Shown: piece by piece, positions 1 through 9,300 of the stretch
How positions within the stretch are numbered: the stretch's first letter is position 1
Layout: every line of letters starts with the position of its first letter
DNA from: Neobittarella massiliensis (ex Bilen et al. 2018)
GTDB taxonomy: Bacteria > Bacillota > Clostridia > Oscillospirales > Ruminococcaceae
Direction: 5' to 3'
Length of the DNA stretch: 64,000 bases
Assembly: GCF_900289145.1 (NCBI RefSeq)
Contig: NZ_OKQO01000006.1
Coordinates: 1-64,000, forward strand
Program-made: the position numbers and the translations under genes
The notes under the pieces: generated by a model
Database searches by the model: none
Told to the model about the DNA's origin: nothing
What the model saw: the letters and a program-made list of their open reading frames with translations, nothing else

Positions 1-43
1 ACAACTTTCGTATGGAGTTTAAAATTTCTTTAATGGCAGACAT
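1..43 (-). CDS. Start of a gene running off the left edge (partial)
   Basis: Reading leftward, an ATG at 43 opens a frame MSAIKEILNSIRKL that leaves the window. It is preceded by a purine-rich stretch (AAGAAAGAAG) that could serve as ribosome binding site and by a promoter-like pair further upstream. The DNA from 1 to about 123 is much richer in A+T than the GC-rich gene beside it, so I take it as the edge of an inserted element. Fourteen residues are too few to assign a family. Confidence 0.35.
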   Translation of the reverse strand, partial: MSAIKEILNSIRKL

Positions 44-76
44 TGGCAATTCTTCTTTCTTGCTTTTTCTACCATT

Positions 77-105
77 ATATTACATCATTTACTAAATTTA
101 GTCAA
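77..105 (-). promoter_or_regulatory. Putative promoter of the left-edge gene
   Basis: On the minus strand TTGACT (100-105) is followed after 17 nt by TAATAT (77-82); an overlapping TATAAT lies at 74-79. The site points toward the partial gene starting at 43. Confidence 0.4.
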
Positions 106-123
106 CTATTTATTGTGACATAG

Positions 124-1614
124 CCTTCAGTTAAAAAGACAGACGATATCCGTATTGACCGCACCGCGCCAAAGCTGTCTGCTAGCGGCAACACCATTAC
201 TTTGACCGATAATCTCTCCGGTGTCTGGAAGTTGCAGAAAAAACAGTCCAACGGCAGCTTTGCCGATCTTGAGACCTTTGCATTGAGCGCAGACGGTATC
301 GGTGCCGCCAGCCAAAACTACACCATTCTTCAAAACGGGGTATACCGGGTAGTGGATACCGCCGGTAACGCCGGTGCGGCCACTGCACTGTCTCCCTACG
401 GGCCGCCCGTTGTCACCCGACCCGATCCCAGTGACGGCAGTGATCCGATTGGTCCGGTACTGGATACTGACCAGACACTGCCCGGCCCCACTGTAACGAC
501 CGATGCCGACACCGGCCTTAATCACGGAGCCATCACCGAAAATATCTTCGAGTACATCGATGAGCAAACACCGCTCTACGGCGGGCGGTTCACCGCCGCC
601 CATGCCCAGGCGCTGATGGATTACCGCTACAGCGTCACCACCGATCTGCCCGGCGGTCTCACCACCAGCTTGACGGTGATAAAAGACGGCGTCGACGTCA
701 CTGCACAGGGTATAGATACCACGCACCCGGGCAGTTTTACCATCCGCTATGTCGCCACCGACCCTCAGGGCAACACGACCACCATCCTGCTCACCGATAC
801 GCTGGTCGACCGCCGAAAACCGCCGGTGGTAGTCTACCCGGACGAAAAAAATCCCCCGGTGGGCCCGCCCATCGACCCCAATAAAACGCTGCCCGACCCG
901 GTAGTCACCACCGACCCCGATACCGGCTACCGGCACGCGCTCATCACCGACGAGGTGACCGAGACCATTACCCGTGCGCCGGCACTGTACGGTGGGCGCA
1001 TAGACCGCCAAACGGCGCAGGCGCTGCTCACCGGGCGCTTCGACATCCGCTCGGCTCAGCCCGACGGGACACTCTCTCCATTGGGGCTGCAGATACTCGC
1101 CGCCGATGGCAGAGATATCACCGCCCTGGGCATCGATACCACCGTGCCCGGCGACTATCTGCTGCGCTACGCCGTCGCAGACAGTCAGGGCAATCGCACC
1201 ACGGTAGAGCTCACCTATCACCTGGTCAAAAACCCCAACGACCCCACCGGGCAGATCACCCACACAGTGGACCCATTTGACGGCACAGAAAGCGGTGCGG
1301 GGCAAAACGGCTCTTCGGTCGATACCGGCCTCGGCGGTAACGGTGCGGCGGCAGATTGCCGGCTGCACTGGCTGGCCCTGCTCGCGGCGGCAGCGACCGT
1401 GGGCTATACGCTGCTGCGCCGCCGGCGCACCAGCTGGCTGCCCGATATTCTGTTCTTTGGCGCCTTGGCCGGGCTGTGTGCGGTGCTGTGGCCACTGTCC
1501 CACTGCCCGCTCGACCACAGCAGCCTGCTGGCCTATGCCGGTGCGCTGCTGGTATGCTGGGCAGCCCGTCTGCGAGCGCTGACGGCACCGGCAAAAAGCC
1601 CCGAGAACAAGTAA
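124..1614 (+). pseudogene. Surface protein with Ig-like repeats, 5' end missing
   Basis: The frame is open from just after a TAG at 121 to 1614 but has no convincing start. Its first residues (DDIRIDRTAPKLSASGN) already look like the middle of an extracellular Ig-like domain, so the N-terminal part is missing, apparently cut by the AT-rich insertion to its left. What remains contains a partial domain and then two tandem repeats of about 120 residues. Each carries a Pro-rich entry with P-DP-VTTD-DTG, a LYGGR segment and a closing RY.A.D.QGN.TT motif. A Ser/Gly linker, a hydrophobic segment (LALLAAAATVGYTLL), an RRRR stop-transfer and two further hydrophobic stretches follow. No LPXTG motif is visible. 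It was probably a cell-surface or adhesin-like protein; substrate unknown. Confidence 0.6.
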
Positions 1615-1647
1615 AAAAAGCGAGGAGCCGCGGCTCCTCGCTTTTTT
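1614..1647. terminator. Bidirectional intrinsic terminator
   Basis: A perfect 17-bp palindrome (A6-GCGAGGAGCCG / CGGCTCCTCGC-T6) lies between the convergent surface-protein fragment and ttcA. It has A and T tracts suited to termination from both sides. Confidence 0.9.
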
Positions 1648-1672
1648 CTATCTGTACACGGCGGCCATACCG

Positions 1673-2383
1673 CTAAAACCCATCCAGATGTGCCCGCTGC
1701 ATAGCTCCAAAAATGCGGTCGCGAAAACCGTGATCCCGGTGCTCCATATCCCGCACATACTGCTTGGTCTTCTCCCGGTTGGTGTGTCCGTCCACCGGGC
1801 ATTTGCTCTTTACAATGGGCAGCCCCAACCGTCTGGCCGCCGACGAGATCTCTCCCTCGCTGGCCAGCACCAGCGGCCTGATCACCGTCATATCTTTGCG
1901 CGACAGGTAGGTCACCGGCTGAAAGCAGCCCAGCCGCCCCTCTGAAAACAGGTTCATAAAAAAGGTCTCCACCGCGTCGTCTTTGTGGTGGCCCAGCGCC
2001 AGCTTGTTGCAGCCGTTGGCCTTGGCCGCGTCGTGCAGGCTGCCCCGCCGCATGCGCGCGCACAGGCTGCAGGGGTTTTTCTCCTGGCGCATGTCAAAAA
2101 CGATGGGCCCGATCTCGGTGGGCTTTACCACGTAGGGGACCTCTAGCGCATCACACATTTTCCCAATGGCCGAAAAATCGGTGCGCACATTCTCGTGCCC
2201 CATATCGATAGAGATGGCCACCAGCTCGTAATCGATGCCGATAAACCGCCGCAGCAGCGCCAAGCTCTGCAGCAGTATCAGCGAGTCTTTGCCCCCCGAC
2301 ACGCCGACGGCGATCCGGTCGCCATCGGCGATCATGTCGTACATCTGTATCGCCTTGCGGCTCAGTCCCAAAATGCGCTGCAT
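1673..2383 (-). CDS. ttcA: TtcA-family tRNA 2-thiocytidine biosynthesis protein
   Basis: This 236-aa protein has the N-type PP-loop SGGKDS at residues 29-34, which binds ATP and adenylates the tRNA base. A CxxC pair (CSLCARMRRG, about residue 107) and a further Cys in KSKCPVDGH are the kind that hold the Fe-S cluster or carry sulfur in TtcA. The LGHHKDDAVET motif is also typical of the TtcA/TilS superfamily. The known family member thiolates cytidine 32 of some tRNAs. The ATG at 2383 follows a GGAGGGGAG sequence. It stands alone, convergent with the upstream surface-protein fragment and divergent from rplM. A closely related PP-loop protein with another tRNA target cannot be excluded. Confidence 0.8.
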   Translation of the reverse strand: MQRILGLSRKAIQMYDMIADGDRIAVGVSGGKDSLILLQSLALLRRFIGIDYELVAISIDMGHENVRTDFSAIGKMCDALEVPYVVKPTEIGPIVFDMRQEKNPCSLCARMRRGSLHDAAKANGCNKLALGHHKDDAVETFFMNLFSEGRLGCFQPVTYLSRKDMTVIRPLVLASEGEISSAARRLGLPIVKSKCPVDGHTNREKTKQYVRDMEHRDHGFRDRIFGAMQRAHLDGF

Positions 2384-2590
2384 CGCAGTCTCCCCTCCTG
2401 TTGTGTGGCGCCGGTGCCCGATTCGCCACTCTTTTAAACCGGCTCCTATTATACCGGTTGCGCGCGCAAAACGCCAGCACCCAGGCCCCGCAAAACAAAA
2501 ATAGAGAGCGAGGAAATGAGGTGTAAAAACGAGTAAAACAGAGAAAACGGGAGTTCTTCTCTGGGTATATTAAAATTTCAAGCAAAAGTG

Positions 2591-2619
2591 TTGACAAGCC
2601 GTGGGCCCGGCACTATAAT
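2591..2619 (+). promoter_or_regulatory. Promoter of the rplM-rpsI operon
   Basis: TTGACA (2591-2596), a 17-nt spacer and TATAAT (2614-2619) form a consensus vegetative promoter. It leaves a leader of about 65 nt before the rplM start, which may hold the usual ribosomal-protein leader. I could not confirm a specific fold. Confidence 0.9.
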
Positions 2620-2689
2620 AAATATTGCGCATCGGCCCGGGTGCCGGTGTGTGCCACCTTTATTACTATGATTATCAGGGGGAACTGAA

Positions 2690-3118
2690 ATGTCAACTAC
2701 TATGCCCAAAGCAGCAGATATCAACCGCAAATGGTATATCCTCGACGCTGCTGACAAACCGCTGGGCCGTGTCGCTGCCACCGCTGCGCACCTGCTCAAC
2801 GGCAAGCACAAGGTCACCTATGCGCCCCACGCTGACTGCGGCGACCATGTCATCATCATCAACTGCGACAAGGCTATCCTCACCGGCAACAAGCTGGATA
2901 ACAAATTCTACCGCCACCACACCGGCTGGATCGGCGGCCTGAAAGAGGTCAACTACCGCACATTTATGAAGTCGAATGCCGACAAGGCCATGATGCTGGC
3001 GGTCAAAGGTATGCTGCCCGATACCGTCATCGGCCGCAACTCCCTCACCCGCCTGCGGGTATACAAGGGTTCCGAGCACAAACACCAGTCTCAGAAACCC
3101 GAAGTCTACAACGGTTAA
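2690..3118 (+). CDS. rplM: 50S ribosomal protein L13
   Basis: This 142-aa protein is of normal family length. Hallmarks are KWYILDAADKPLGRVA near the N-terminus, the HADCGDHVIIINC segment, and the C-terminal MLPDTVIGRNSLTRLRVYKGSEHKH. L13 is an early-assembling protein of the large subunit. The gene starts at an ATG after GGGGGAA, is driven by the consensus promoter at 2591, and is followed 17 nt later by rpsI, the conserved L13-S9 pair. Confidence 0.98.
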   Translation: MSTTMPKAADINRKWYILDAADKPLGRVAATAAHLLNGKHKVTYAPHADCGDHVIIINCDKAILTGNKLDNKFYRHHTGWIGGLKEVNYRTFMKSNADKAMMLAVKGMLPDTVIGRNSLTRLRVYKGSEHKHQSQKPEVYNG

Positions 3119-3135
3119 TTAGGAGGTATTCATAA

Positions 3136-3534
3136 ATGTACGATAAGACCCCTTACTACTACGGGACCGGCAGAAGAAAGAACTCCGTCGCCAGAGTGCG
3201 CGTTTACACCGGCACCGGTAAAGTCACCATCAACGGCCGCGATATCGACGACTACTTTGGTCTCGAGACCTTAAAGGTCATCGTCAAACAGCCTCTGGCA
3301 CTCACCGGGACCGAGGGCAAGTTCGACATCGTCTGCACCGTCACCGGCGGCGGCGTGTCCGGCCAGGCCGGCGCTATCCGCCACGGTCTGTCCAGAGCTC
3401 TGCTGCAGCACGATCCCGAGCTGCGCGGCGACCTGAAAAAAGCTGGTTTCCTCACCCGCGACCCCAGAATGAAAGAGCGCAAAAAGTACGGTCTCAAAGC
3501 TGCCCGTCGTGCGCCTCAGTTCTCCAAGAGATAA
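3136..3534 (+). CDS. rpsI: 30S ribosomal protein S9
   Basis: This 132-aa protein carries the S9 signatures [15 protein letters not shown], the [19 protein letters not shown] block and the basic C-terminal tail ending in SKR, which reaches the P-site tRNA. AGGAGG precedes the ATG. The gene is intact only because the ICE inserted at its 3' end supplied a synonymous replacement of the last codons. The displaced original end, also reading [15 protein letters not shown], lies at 58976-59023. The crossover maps to 3517-3528, so at least the final two codons and the downstream terminator are of element origin. Confidence 0.98.
   Translation: MYDKTPYYYGTGRRKNSVARVRVYTGTGKVTINGRDIDDYFGLETLKVIVKQPLALTGTEGKFDIVCTVTGGGVSGQAGAIRHGLSRALLQHDPELRGDLKKAGFLTRDPRMKERKKYGLKAARRAPQFSKR
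3487..3534 (+). repeat. Left att repeat (3' end of rpsI)
   Basis: This 48-nt rpsI tail matches 58976-59023 at 41 of 48 positions, and every difference is synonymous. The longest identical run near the stop is CAGTTCTCCAAG (3517-3528), flanked on both sides by mismatches. That run is therefore the interval in which strand exchange must have happened. Confidence 0.9.
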
Positions 3535-3564
3535 CAGGCCCGACAAACCAATTCAAAAATGCTC

Positions 3565-3600
3565 AAAAAGCCCGGAACCATGCGGTTTTCCGGGCTTTTT
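3565..3600 (+). terminator. Element-supplied terminator for the rpsI operon
   Basis: The stem AAAAAGCCCGGAA / TTCCGGGCTTTTT with a short loop lies 30 nt after the rpsI stop and inside the ICE. It replaces the original rpsI terminator, now found at 59035-59068. Confidence 0.9.
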
Positions 3601-3976
3601 CCTTTCCAAAAAGTCTGTTGTCCTTTGTCCGATTTTGGAAGGATTTGACCTTGCCTGACCCGGTTTTTCTTGATTAATAATGGGGCAACAGGCCCTTTTT
3701 GACCCCGTTATGATTAAAAAATGGGGCAACTGCGAGCCGAAATCGGGGTGTTTTAGAGGGCATTTTCCCCGTCATTTTTTCGATTCCATGACGGCCTTTG
3801 TGAACGGTTTTTCTTTTGAAGGGGATGTCCTGATTTGTCAGGATTTGACCAAACCGAATCCAGTTTATCTTGTCCTTCTGAGTTGCCGCTGCTGTGTTTC
3901 AAGTGGATGAACTCTCGCACATTTGCGGCGCAGTGTTCCTTCCATATATACTGAAAGCGTAAAGGAGGAACGCCCT
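3601..3976. other. Gene-free left end of the ICE with repeats
   Basis: I see no supported gene here. The stretch holds two copies of the TGATTAA...TGGGGCAAC repeat, an 11-bp direct repeat AGGATTTGACC at 3640-3650 and 3840-3850, and a small hairpin TCCTGA/TCAGGA at 3828-3843. This layout suits integrase or excisionase binding next to the attachment core. Confidence 0.6.
3671..3730 (+). repeat. Left-end direct repeats, putative integrase arm sites
   Basis: TGATTAATAATGGGGCAAC (3671-3689) and TGATTAAAAAATGGGGCAAC (3711-3730) are near-identical and 40 nt apart start to start, about 150-200 bp inside the left core. A third copy lies inside the right end at 58892-58911. Paired copies near both ends are typical of arm-type sites bound by the N-terminal domain of Tn916-like integrases. 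Confidence 0.65.
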
Positions 3977-4141
3977 ATGAAAAAACGGAAATTCAAGATA
4001 TACCTCACCCCCGCCGAAAACAGCATTGTGATCCAGAGCCTTAATCACCTGCGCAATACTATGCTCCGTGAAAACCGGGACACCGGCTGCCTGGATGAAC
4101 TTCTGCTCAAAGCCATGTGCGCCCCGGTGAAGAAGATGTAA
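3977..4141 (+). CDS. Small conserved ICE protein, paralogue of the protein at 31798
   Basis: This 54-aa protein begins MKKRKFKIYLTPAENSIVIQ at an ATG 8 nt after AAAGGAGG, which decides the start over the longer open frame. It aligns with the 65-aa protein at 31798-31995 through [LT]-x-[L/I]-x-(4)-E-x-(2)-I-(2)-(R/Q)-(A/S)-LN-x-LRN-x-ML-x-E-x-RD and a final VLLK/LLLK-A-(P) segment. The likely fold is helix-turn-helix-like or a short helical hairpin. No function is known to me. It precedes parA from which a terminator separates it, so it seems to be its own transcription unit at the left end. Confidence 0.7.
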   Translation: MKKRKFKIYLTPAENSIVIQSLNHLRNTMLRENRDTGCLDELLLKAMCAPVKKM

Positions 4142-4163
4142 AATTACATATCGCTGCCAGATG

Positions 4164-4202
4164 AGCCGCTTATTCTTTTCAGAAAGAGTAAGCGGCTTTT
4201 TT
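4164..4202 (+). terminator. Intrinsic terminator before parA
   Basis: AGCCGCTTA (4164-4172) pairs with TAAGCGGCT (4189-4197) and is followed by a T run. It closes the small gene ending at 4141. Confidence 0.8.
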
Positions 4203-4286
4203 CATGTCCATCTTTCGGATTTTCTCATACATAGCCGTCCGTCTTGCCAACGGGCGGCTAAATCTAAGAAGAAGGAGGACATGAAA

Positions 4287-5135
4287 ATGCCGGAACAAAG
4301 AAGCCGCCCCAGGGATGGCCGCGTGATCGCGCTGGCCAACCAGAAAGGCGGCACAGGCAAAACCACCACGACGGTGAACCTGGGCATTGGTTTAGCCCGT
4401 CTGGGGAAAAAGGTACTGCTCATTGACGCAGACCCACAGGGCGACCTCACCACCTGCCTAGGCTGGCAAGACCAAGACAGCCTGCCCACCACCCTGGCCA
4501 CCGTTATGGAAAAAGTGATCCGGGATGAGCCATTCACCACGGATGAGGGCATTTTGCACCACAGCGAGGGCGTAGACCTTATGCCCGCCAACATTGAGCT
4601 GTCCGCGCTGGAAATGAGCCTGGTCAACGCCATGAGCCGGGAGTTTACTTTGCGGACCTATGTCAATGAAGCCAAGAAGCACTATGACGTGGTTCTCATT
4701 GACTGTATGCCGTCCCTGGGTATGATTACGATCAACGCCCTGGCTGCGGCGGACAGCGTGATTATCCCGGTGCAGGCCCACTATCTCCCCGCCAAGGGCA
4801 TGACCCAGCTTATGAAAACCATCAATAAGGTGAAACGGCAGATCAACCCGGCTCTGAAGGTGGACGGGGTGCTGCTCACTCTGGTGGATGGGCGCACAAA
4901 CCTTGCCAGACAGACAGCAGATACACTGCGGCAGAGTTACGGGAGCGTGTTGAAAATTTATCGTTCCGAGATTCCCGTAGCCATCAAAGCCGCAGAAATC
5001 AGCGCCGCAGGCAAGAGTATTTACGCCTACGACAAGGGGAGCAAGGTGGCCCAGGCTTATGCGGATTTTTCAAAGGAGGTGCTGGCGGATGGCGAAAAGC
5101 AACGGGCTAAACTTCAATCTTCCCTCAGTCGATGA
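4287..5135 (+). CDS. parA: ParA/Soj-type partition ATPase
   Basis: This 282-aa protein has the deviant Walker A motif KGGTGKTTT near residue 20, the A' motif LLIDADPQG, and a Walker B segment VVLIDCMPSLG. I prefer the ATG at 4287, which sits 8 nt from GGAGG; the in-frame ATG at 4281 is only 2 nt away. ParA proteins segregate DNA with ParB and parS. On an ICE this would stabilise the circular form or help maintenance after excision. parB overlaps its end by 47 nt, indicating translational coupling. Confidence 0.92.
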   Translation: MPEQRSRPRDGRVIALANQKGGTGKTTTTVNLGIGLARLGKKVLLIDADPQGDLTTCLGWQDQDSLPTTLATVMEKVIRDEPFTTDEGILHHSEGVDLMPANIELSALEMSLVNAMSREFTLRTYVNEAKKHYDVVLIDCMPSLGMITINALAAADSVIIPVQAHYLPAKGMTQLMKTINKVKRQINPALKVDGVLLTLVDGRTNLARQTADTLRQSYGSVLKIYRSEIPVAIKAAEISAAGKSIYAYDKGSKVAQAYADFSKEVLADGEKQRAKLQSSLSR

Positions 5136-6060
5136 CCTGTTTTCCACGGAGGAAGAGCGGGCTGAGGCACGGCTTGAAAAAGTTGTCAATCTTTCGCCCA
5201 CGGAAATCAGCGACTTCCCGAACCACCCGTTTAAGGTGCGGATGGACGCAGCTATGCAGGAAATGACGGAAAGCGTGAAGCAGTACGGCGTATTGGTCCC
5301 TGCCCTGGTGCGCCCCAAACCGGAGGGCGGCTATGAAATGGTGGCCGGACACCGCAGGAAAAAGGCGGCGGATTTAGCGGGGCTTGCGAAAATCCCCTGT
5401 ATTGTGCGGCAGCTCACCGATGATGAAGCCACGATTATCATGGTGGACTCCAACTTGCAGCGGGAGCAGATTCTGCCCTCGGAGAAGGCGTTTGCCTACA
5501 AAATGAAGCTGGACGCATTAAAACGACAGGGTCAGCGGACGGATTTAACTTCTTCTCCACTGGATAATAAGTTAAAAGGCGTTACAGCAGCCCAGCAGAT
5601 CAGCAGGGATAGCGGAGATAGTCAACCTCAGATTTATAGGTATATCCGCCTTACCCACCTTATCCCGGAAATTCTGGAGCTGGTAGATAACTCAGTCCTT
5701 AAAGACCAGGAAATGCTCCAGATTGCCATGCGCCCTGCGGTGGAGCTGTCCTACCTGCGAAAAGAAGAACAGGCCGACTTGTTCGCTATCATGGACGAGA
5801 TGGACTGCACCCCGTCCCACGCCCAAGCCATCAAAATGCGACAGATGTCCGAAGCCAAGACTGGAGGGGAACGGCTGGCCAAAGACGCCCTTGTTTCCAT
5901 TATGAAGGAGGAAAAGCCCAATCAAAAAGAACAGTTCAAAATCCCAAAAGAAAAAATCAGCCGGTTTTTTGCGCCGGGGACGCCCACGCAGAAGATCGAG
6001 GACACCATTGTCAAGGCGCTGGAACTTTACCGCAAACGCCAGCGCAGTTTAGAGAGATAG
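5089..6060 (+). CDS. parB: ParB-family partition/DNA-binding protein
   Basis: This 323-aa protein starts at an ATG 8 nt after AAAGGAGGT, inside the parA coding region. The ParB N-terminal domain includes VPALVRPKPEGGYEMVAGHR with the conserved GHRR near residue 85, followed by NLQREQILPSEKAFAYKMK and a helix-turn-helix region (ISRDSGDSQPQIYRYIRL). The central binding motif places it with ParB/Spo0J/Noc and ICE ParB-like proteins. The family binds parS and loads as a clamp. No obvious parS palindrome could be picked out by eye nearby. The C-terminal part (FAPGTPTQKIEDTIVKALELY) is typical of ICE versions. Confidence 0.92.
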   Translation: MAKSNGLNFNLPSVDDLFSTEEERAEARLEKVVNLSPTEISDFPNHPFKVRMDAAMQEMTESVKQYGVLVPALVRPKPEGGYEMVAGHRRKKAADLAGLAKIPCIVRQLTDDEATIIMVDSNLQREQILPSEKAFAYKMKLDALKRQGQRTDLTSSPLDNKLKGVTAAQQISRDSGDSQPQIYRYIRLTHLIPEILELVDNSVLKDQEMLQIAMRPAVELSYLRKEEQADLFAIMDEMDCTPSHAQAIKMRQMSEAKTGGERLAKDALVSIMKEEKPNQKEQFKIPKEKISRFFAPGTPTQKIEDTIVKALELYRKRQRSLER

Positions 6061-6343
6061 CCCACTCACAAGGGGGAAGTGCGCCCATTTGCAGGGAAAC
6101 GGCAGCTTGTGCCGGTTCCCCCTCTCCACACCTCACCCCTTCCAAACAACCTAAACAGCCTAAAAAAAGAAGATATTTGGGGAGCCTGGATGTATATAGA
6201 AAGCTCCGGCCTCTTTTCCACAGGCAGACATCGGGCTGCGAGGAAAACCGGGCGGGCCTCTCTTTTTTAGACAGTAACCAACACAAGCCGCAGCACATCG
6301 GAAACGGTGTGCTTTTTTGCGGCCATTTCAAGGAGGTAACACG

Positions 6344-9300
6344 ATGAAAGCATTGAGAAAGCCCCTGTCCCTGTTCATGGCCATGCTCATGTGCCTGGGC
6401 ATATTCGCAGGGACGGGAACCACAGCGTTTGCCGCAGGGGAAACCATGACGACGTATATGGTGGAGTTCCCCCGTGCCAGCGACCCCAACAAGGCAGGCT
6501 GGGGACATTCCGCTATGAATTTCTTGGGCGGATGGTCTACCGGCGAAAATAACGGTTTTACCATCCACACGCAGGATTCCTTTAACGGGAAAGTCATCTA
6601 CTGTATCGAACCCGGCGTCAGCGTTCATTCCGGCGACCAGTTTACTGGCCGGGGCGAGGATTTCTGGGATGATTACCCGTCCGATCTGAACCCCACTATC
6701 CCACCGGACACCATCAAGGAATATATCGGGCGGATTATGACCTATGGATGGCAGGGCAACGCCAGCACCTCATGGATGACCGATGACCCGGAGGACGCCA
6801 GCAAGATGGCCGGGGCAATCGCCACCCAGCTTCTTGTCTGGGAAACCGTCGTAGGCGAGCGCGACAGCCAGTTTAACCATGTGGACGCCAACGCCCAGGG
6901 CAAGAACAATATCGCGGAATATACCAGCCCGGAGAATCCCCTTTACAGCGAGATCTTCAGCCAGTATTCCGCTATTGAGAGCGCGGTAAAACGCCATACC
7001 ATGCTGCCCAGCTTTTTCAGCAGCACCGCAGACGCCGGGGCCTACGAGCTGAAATGGGACGGCCAGCAGTATTCCCTCACTCTCACGGATACCAACGGCG
7101 TGCTGGGAGATTACACCTTTACCAGCAATATTACCGGCCTGAACTTCTCTGTGGACGGAAACCAGCTCACCATCACTTCCAGCCAGGCCATCAAAGGCTC
7201 TGTAACGGTAAAAGCAGAAAAAATCTCCGCCCAGCGCAGCGGCGTAGTGGTATGGACGGATGGGATTATCGGCGGCGGCAAGCAGGACTTTGCCACCTAC
7301 GGGGAAACCGTGTCCGATTATATGGTGGGCTATCTGAACCTGGAAGTAAAAACCGGCAATATGAAGCTGGTCAAGACTTCCGAGGATGGACAGGTAGCCG
7401 GGATCAGCTTCACCATTACCGGCGAAGGATACAGCGCCACCAAGACCACCAATGAGGCGGGCGAGATCGACATCTCCGACCTCAATCCCGGCGTTTATAC
7501 CGTAACCGAGCAGTCGATTGACAAATACGAACCCCAGGAAAGCCAGCGCGTGACCATCGTCAGCGGCCAGACCGCCACCGTGACTTTTAGCAACGTGCTC
7601 AAACGCGGCAGCCTGGAAGTGACGAAAACCAGCGAGGACGGGCTGGTGGAGGGCATGACCTTCCATCTGTACGGCACATCCCTCTCCGGGCAGCCGGTGG
7701 ATGAGTATGCGGTGACAGACGGAAACGGTGTGGCGCGCTTTGAAAACGTGCTCATCGGCACGGGCTATGTACTGGAGGAGGTGGATACCCCCATCCGTTA
7801 TGTGGTGCCGGATTCCCAGACAGCCACCATCGAGTGGAATGAAGTGACCCACAAGAGCGTGAACAATGTCCTCAAAAAGTTCCGTGTCACTGTCACCAAG
7901 AGCGATGTGGAAACGGGCGCGCCCCAGGGCGACGGTTCTCTTGCCGGAGCAACCTATGGGTTGTATAAGGGAGATACACTCATCGACAGCTATACCACCG
8001 ATGAGAACGGCCAGTTCACCACCGGATATTACGTCTGCGATTCGGACTGGACAATCCGTGAAATCAACCCCAGCGAGGGCTACCTGCTGGATTCCTCTAT
8101 CCACAAGGTAGGCGCGGAACCGGAATTGTATGAGATTGAGCTGAACGACACCGCCAACGATGTGACGGAGCAGGTCATCAAGGGCGACATTGCCATAATC
8201 AAGCATACCGACGACGGGGAAACCCAGATCGAAACCCCGGAATCCGGCGCGGAATTCCAGGTGTTTTTGAAATCAGCCGGCAGCTATGAAAATGCCAAGG
8301 AATCTGAGCGCGATGTCCTCGTCTGCGATGAGAACGGCTTTGCACAGTCGAAGAAGCTGCCCTACGGCACCTATATCGTCCGTCAGACCAAGGGCTGGGA
8401 AGGCCGCGAGCTGATGGACGATTTTGAAGTGTATATCGCTCAGGACGGCCAGACCTACCGTTATCTCATCAACAACGCCAACTTTGAGAGCTTCATCAAG
8501 GTGGTCAAGGTGGACGCGGAAACCGGCGTCACCATCCCCTATGCGGGGGCCGGGTTCCAGATTTACCGTCCCGATGGCAGCAAGGTGGAAATGACCTTCA
8601 CTTACCCGACGCCGACCACCATTGATACGTTCTACACCAATTCCGAGGGCTATCTGGTAACGCCTGAAAAGCTGGAATACGGCGCGGGATATTCCCTGGT
8701 TGAAGTACAGGCCCCCTACGGCTATGTGCTGGACAGCACCCCGGTTTACTTTGATGTGACCGAGGACAATTCCAGCGTGGAAGGCGGCGTGACGGTGATT
8801 GAAGTCACCAAGCCCAACATGGCCCAGAAAGGAATCATCAAAGTCAGCAAGACCGGCGAGGTATTTTCCTCTGTGACAGAAAACGAGGGCGTTTACCAGC
8901 CGGTGTATGAGGTGCAGGGCCTGCCCGGTGCGGTGTTTGAAATCACCGCCCTGGAGGACGTCTACACCCTGGACGGCACCCTGCGCTACTCTGCGGGCGA
9001 GGTAGTGGACACCATCACCACCGGCGAGGACGGGACAGCCCAGAGCCAGCCCCTCTACCTGGGCAAGTTCCAGGTGAAGGAAATCCAGTTCCCTCACGGC
9101 ATGGTGGATACCGGCGAGAACGTCACCAACGTGGAGCTGGTGTACGCAGGCCAGGAGGTGGAAGTCACCGAAACCTCTGCCAGCTTCTACAACCAGCGCC
9201 AGAAAGCCCTTGTGACGCTTGACAAGGTGCTGGAGCAGGATGAAACCTTTGGCATTGGCATGAATGGCGAGATCTCCGCCGTGACCTTTGGCCTCTATGC

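Noticed and set aside
127-1518. Long minus-strand open frame opposite the surface-protein fragment
   Set aside because: It is a shadow of GC-rich coding on the other strand, with no ribosome binding site and low-complexity Gly/Val/Arg content.
3680-3910. 76-codon plus-strand frame at the left end of the ICE
   Set aside because: It lies over the direct repeats, has no ribosome binding site and its translation looks random.
6770-8206. 478-codon minus-strand frame inside the adhesin gene
   Set aside because: It is antisense to Cna-B repeats, and the repeats explain its length; no start signal.
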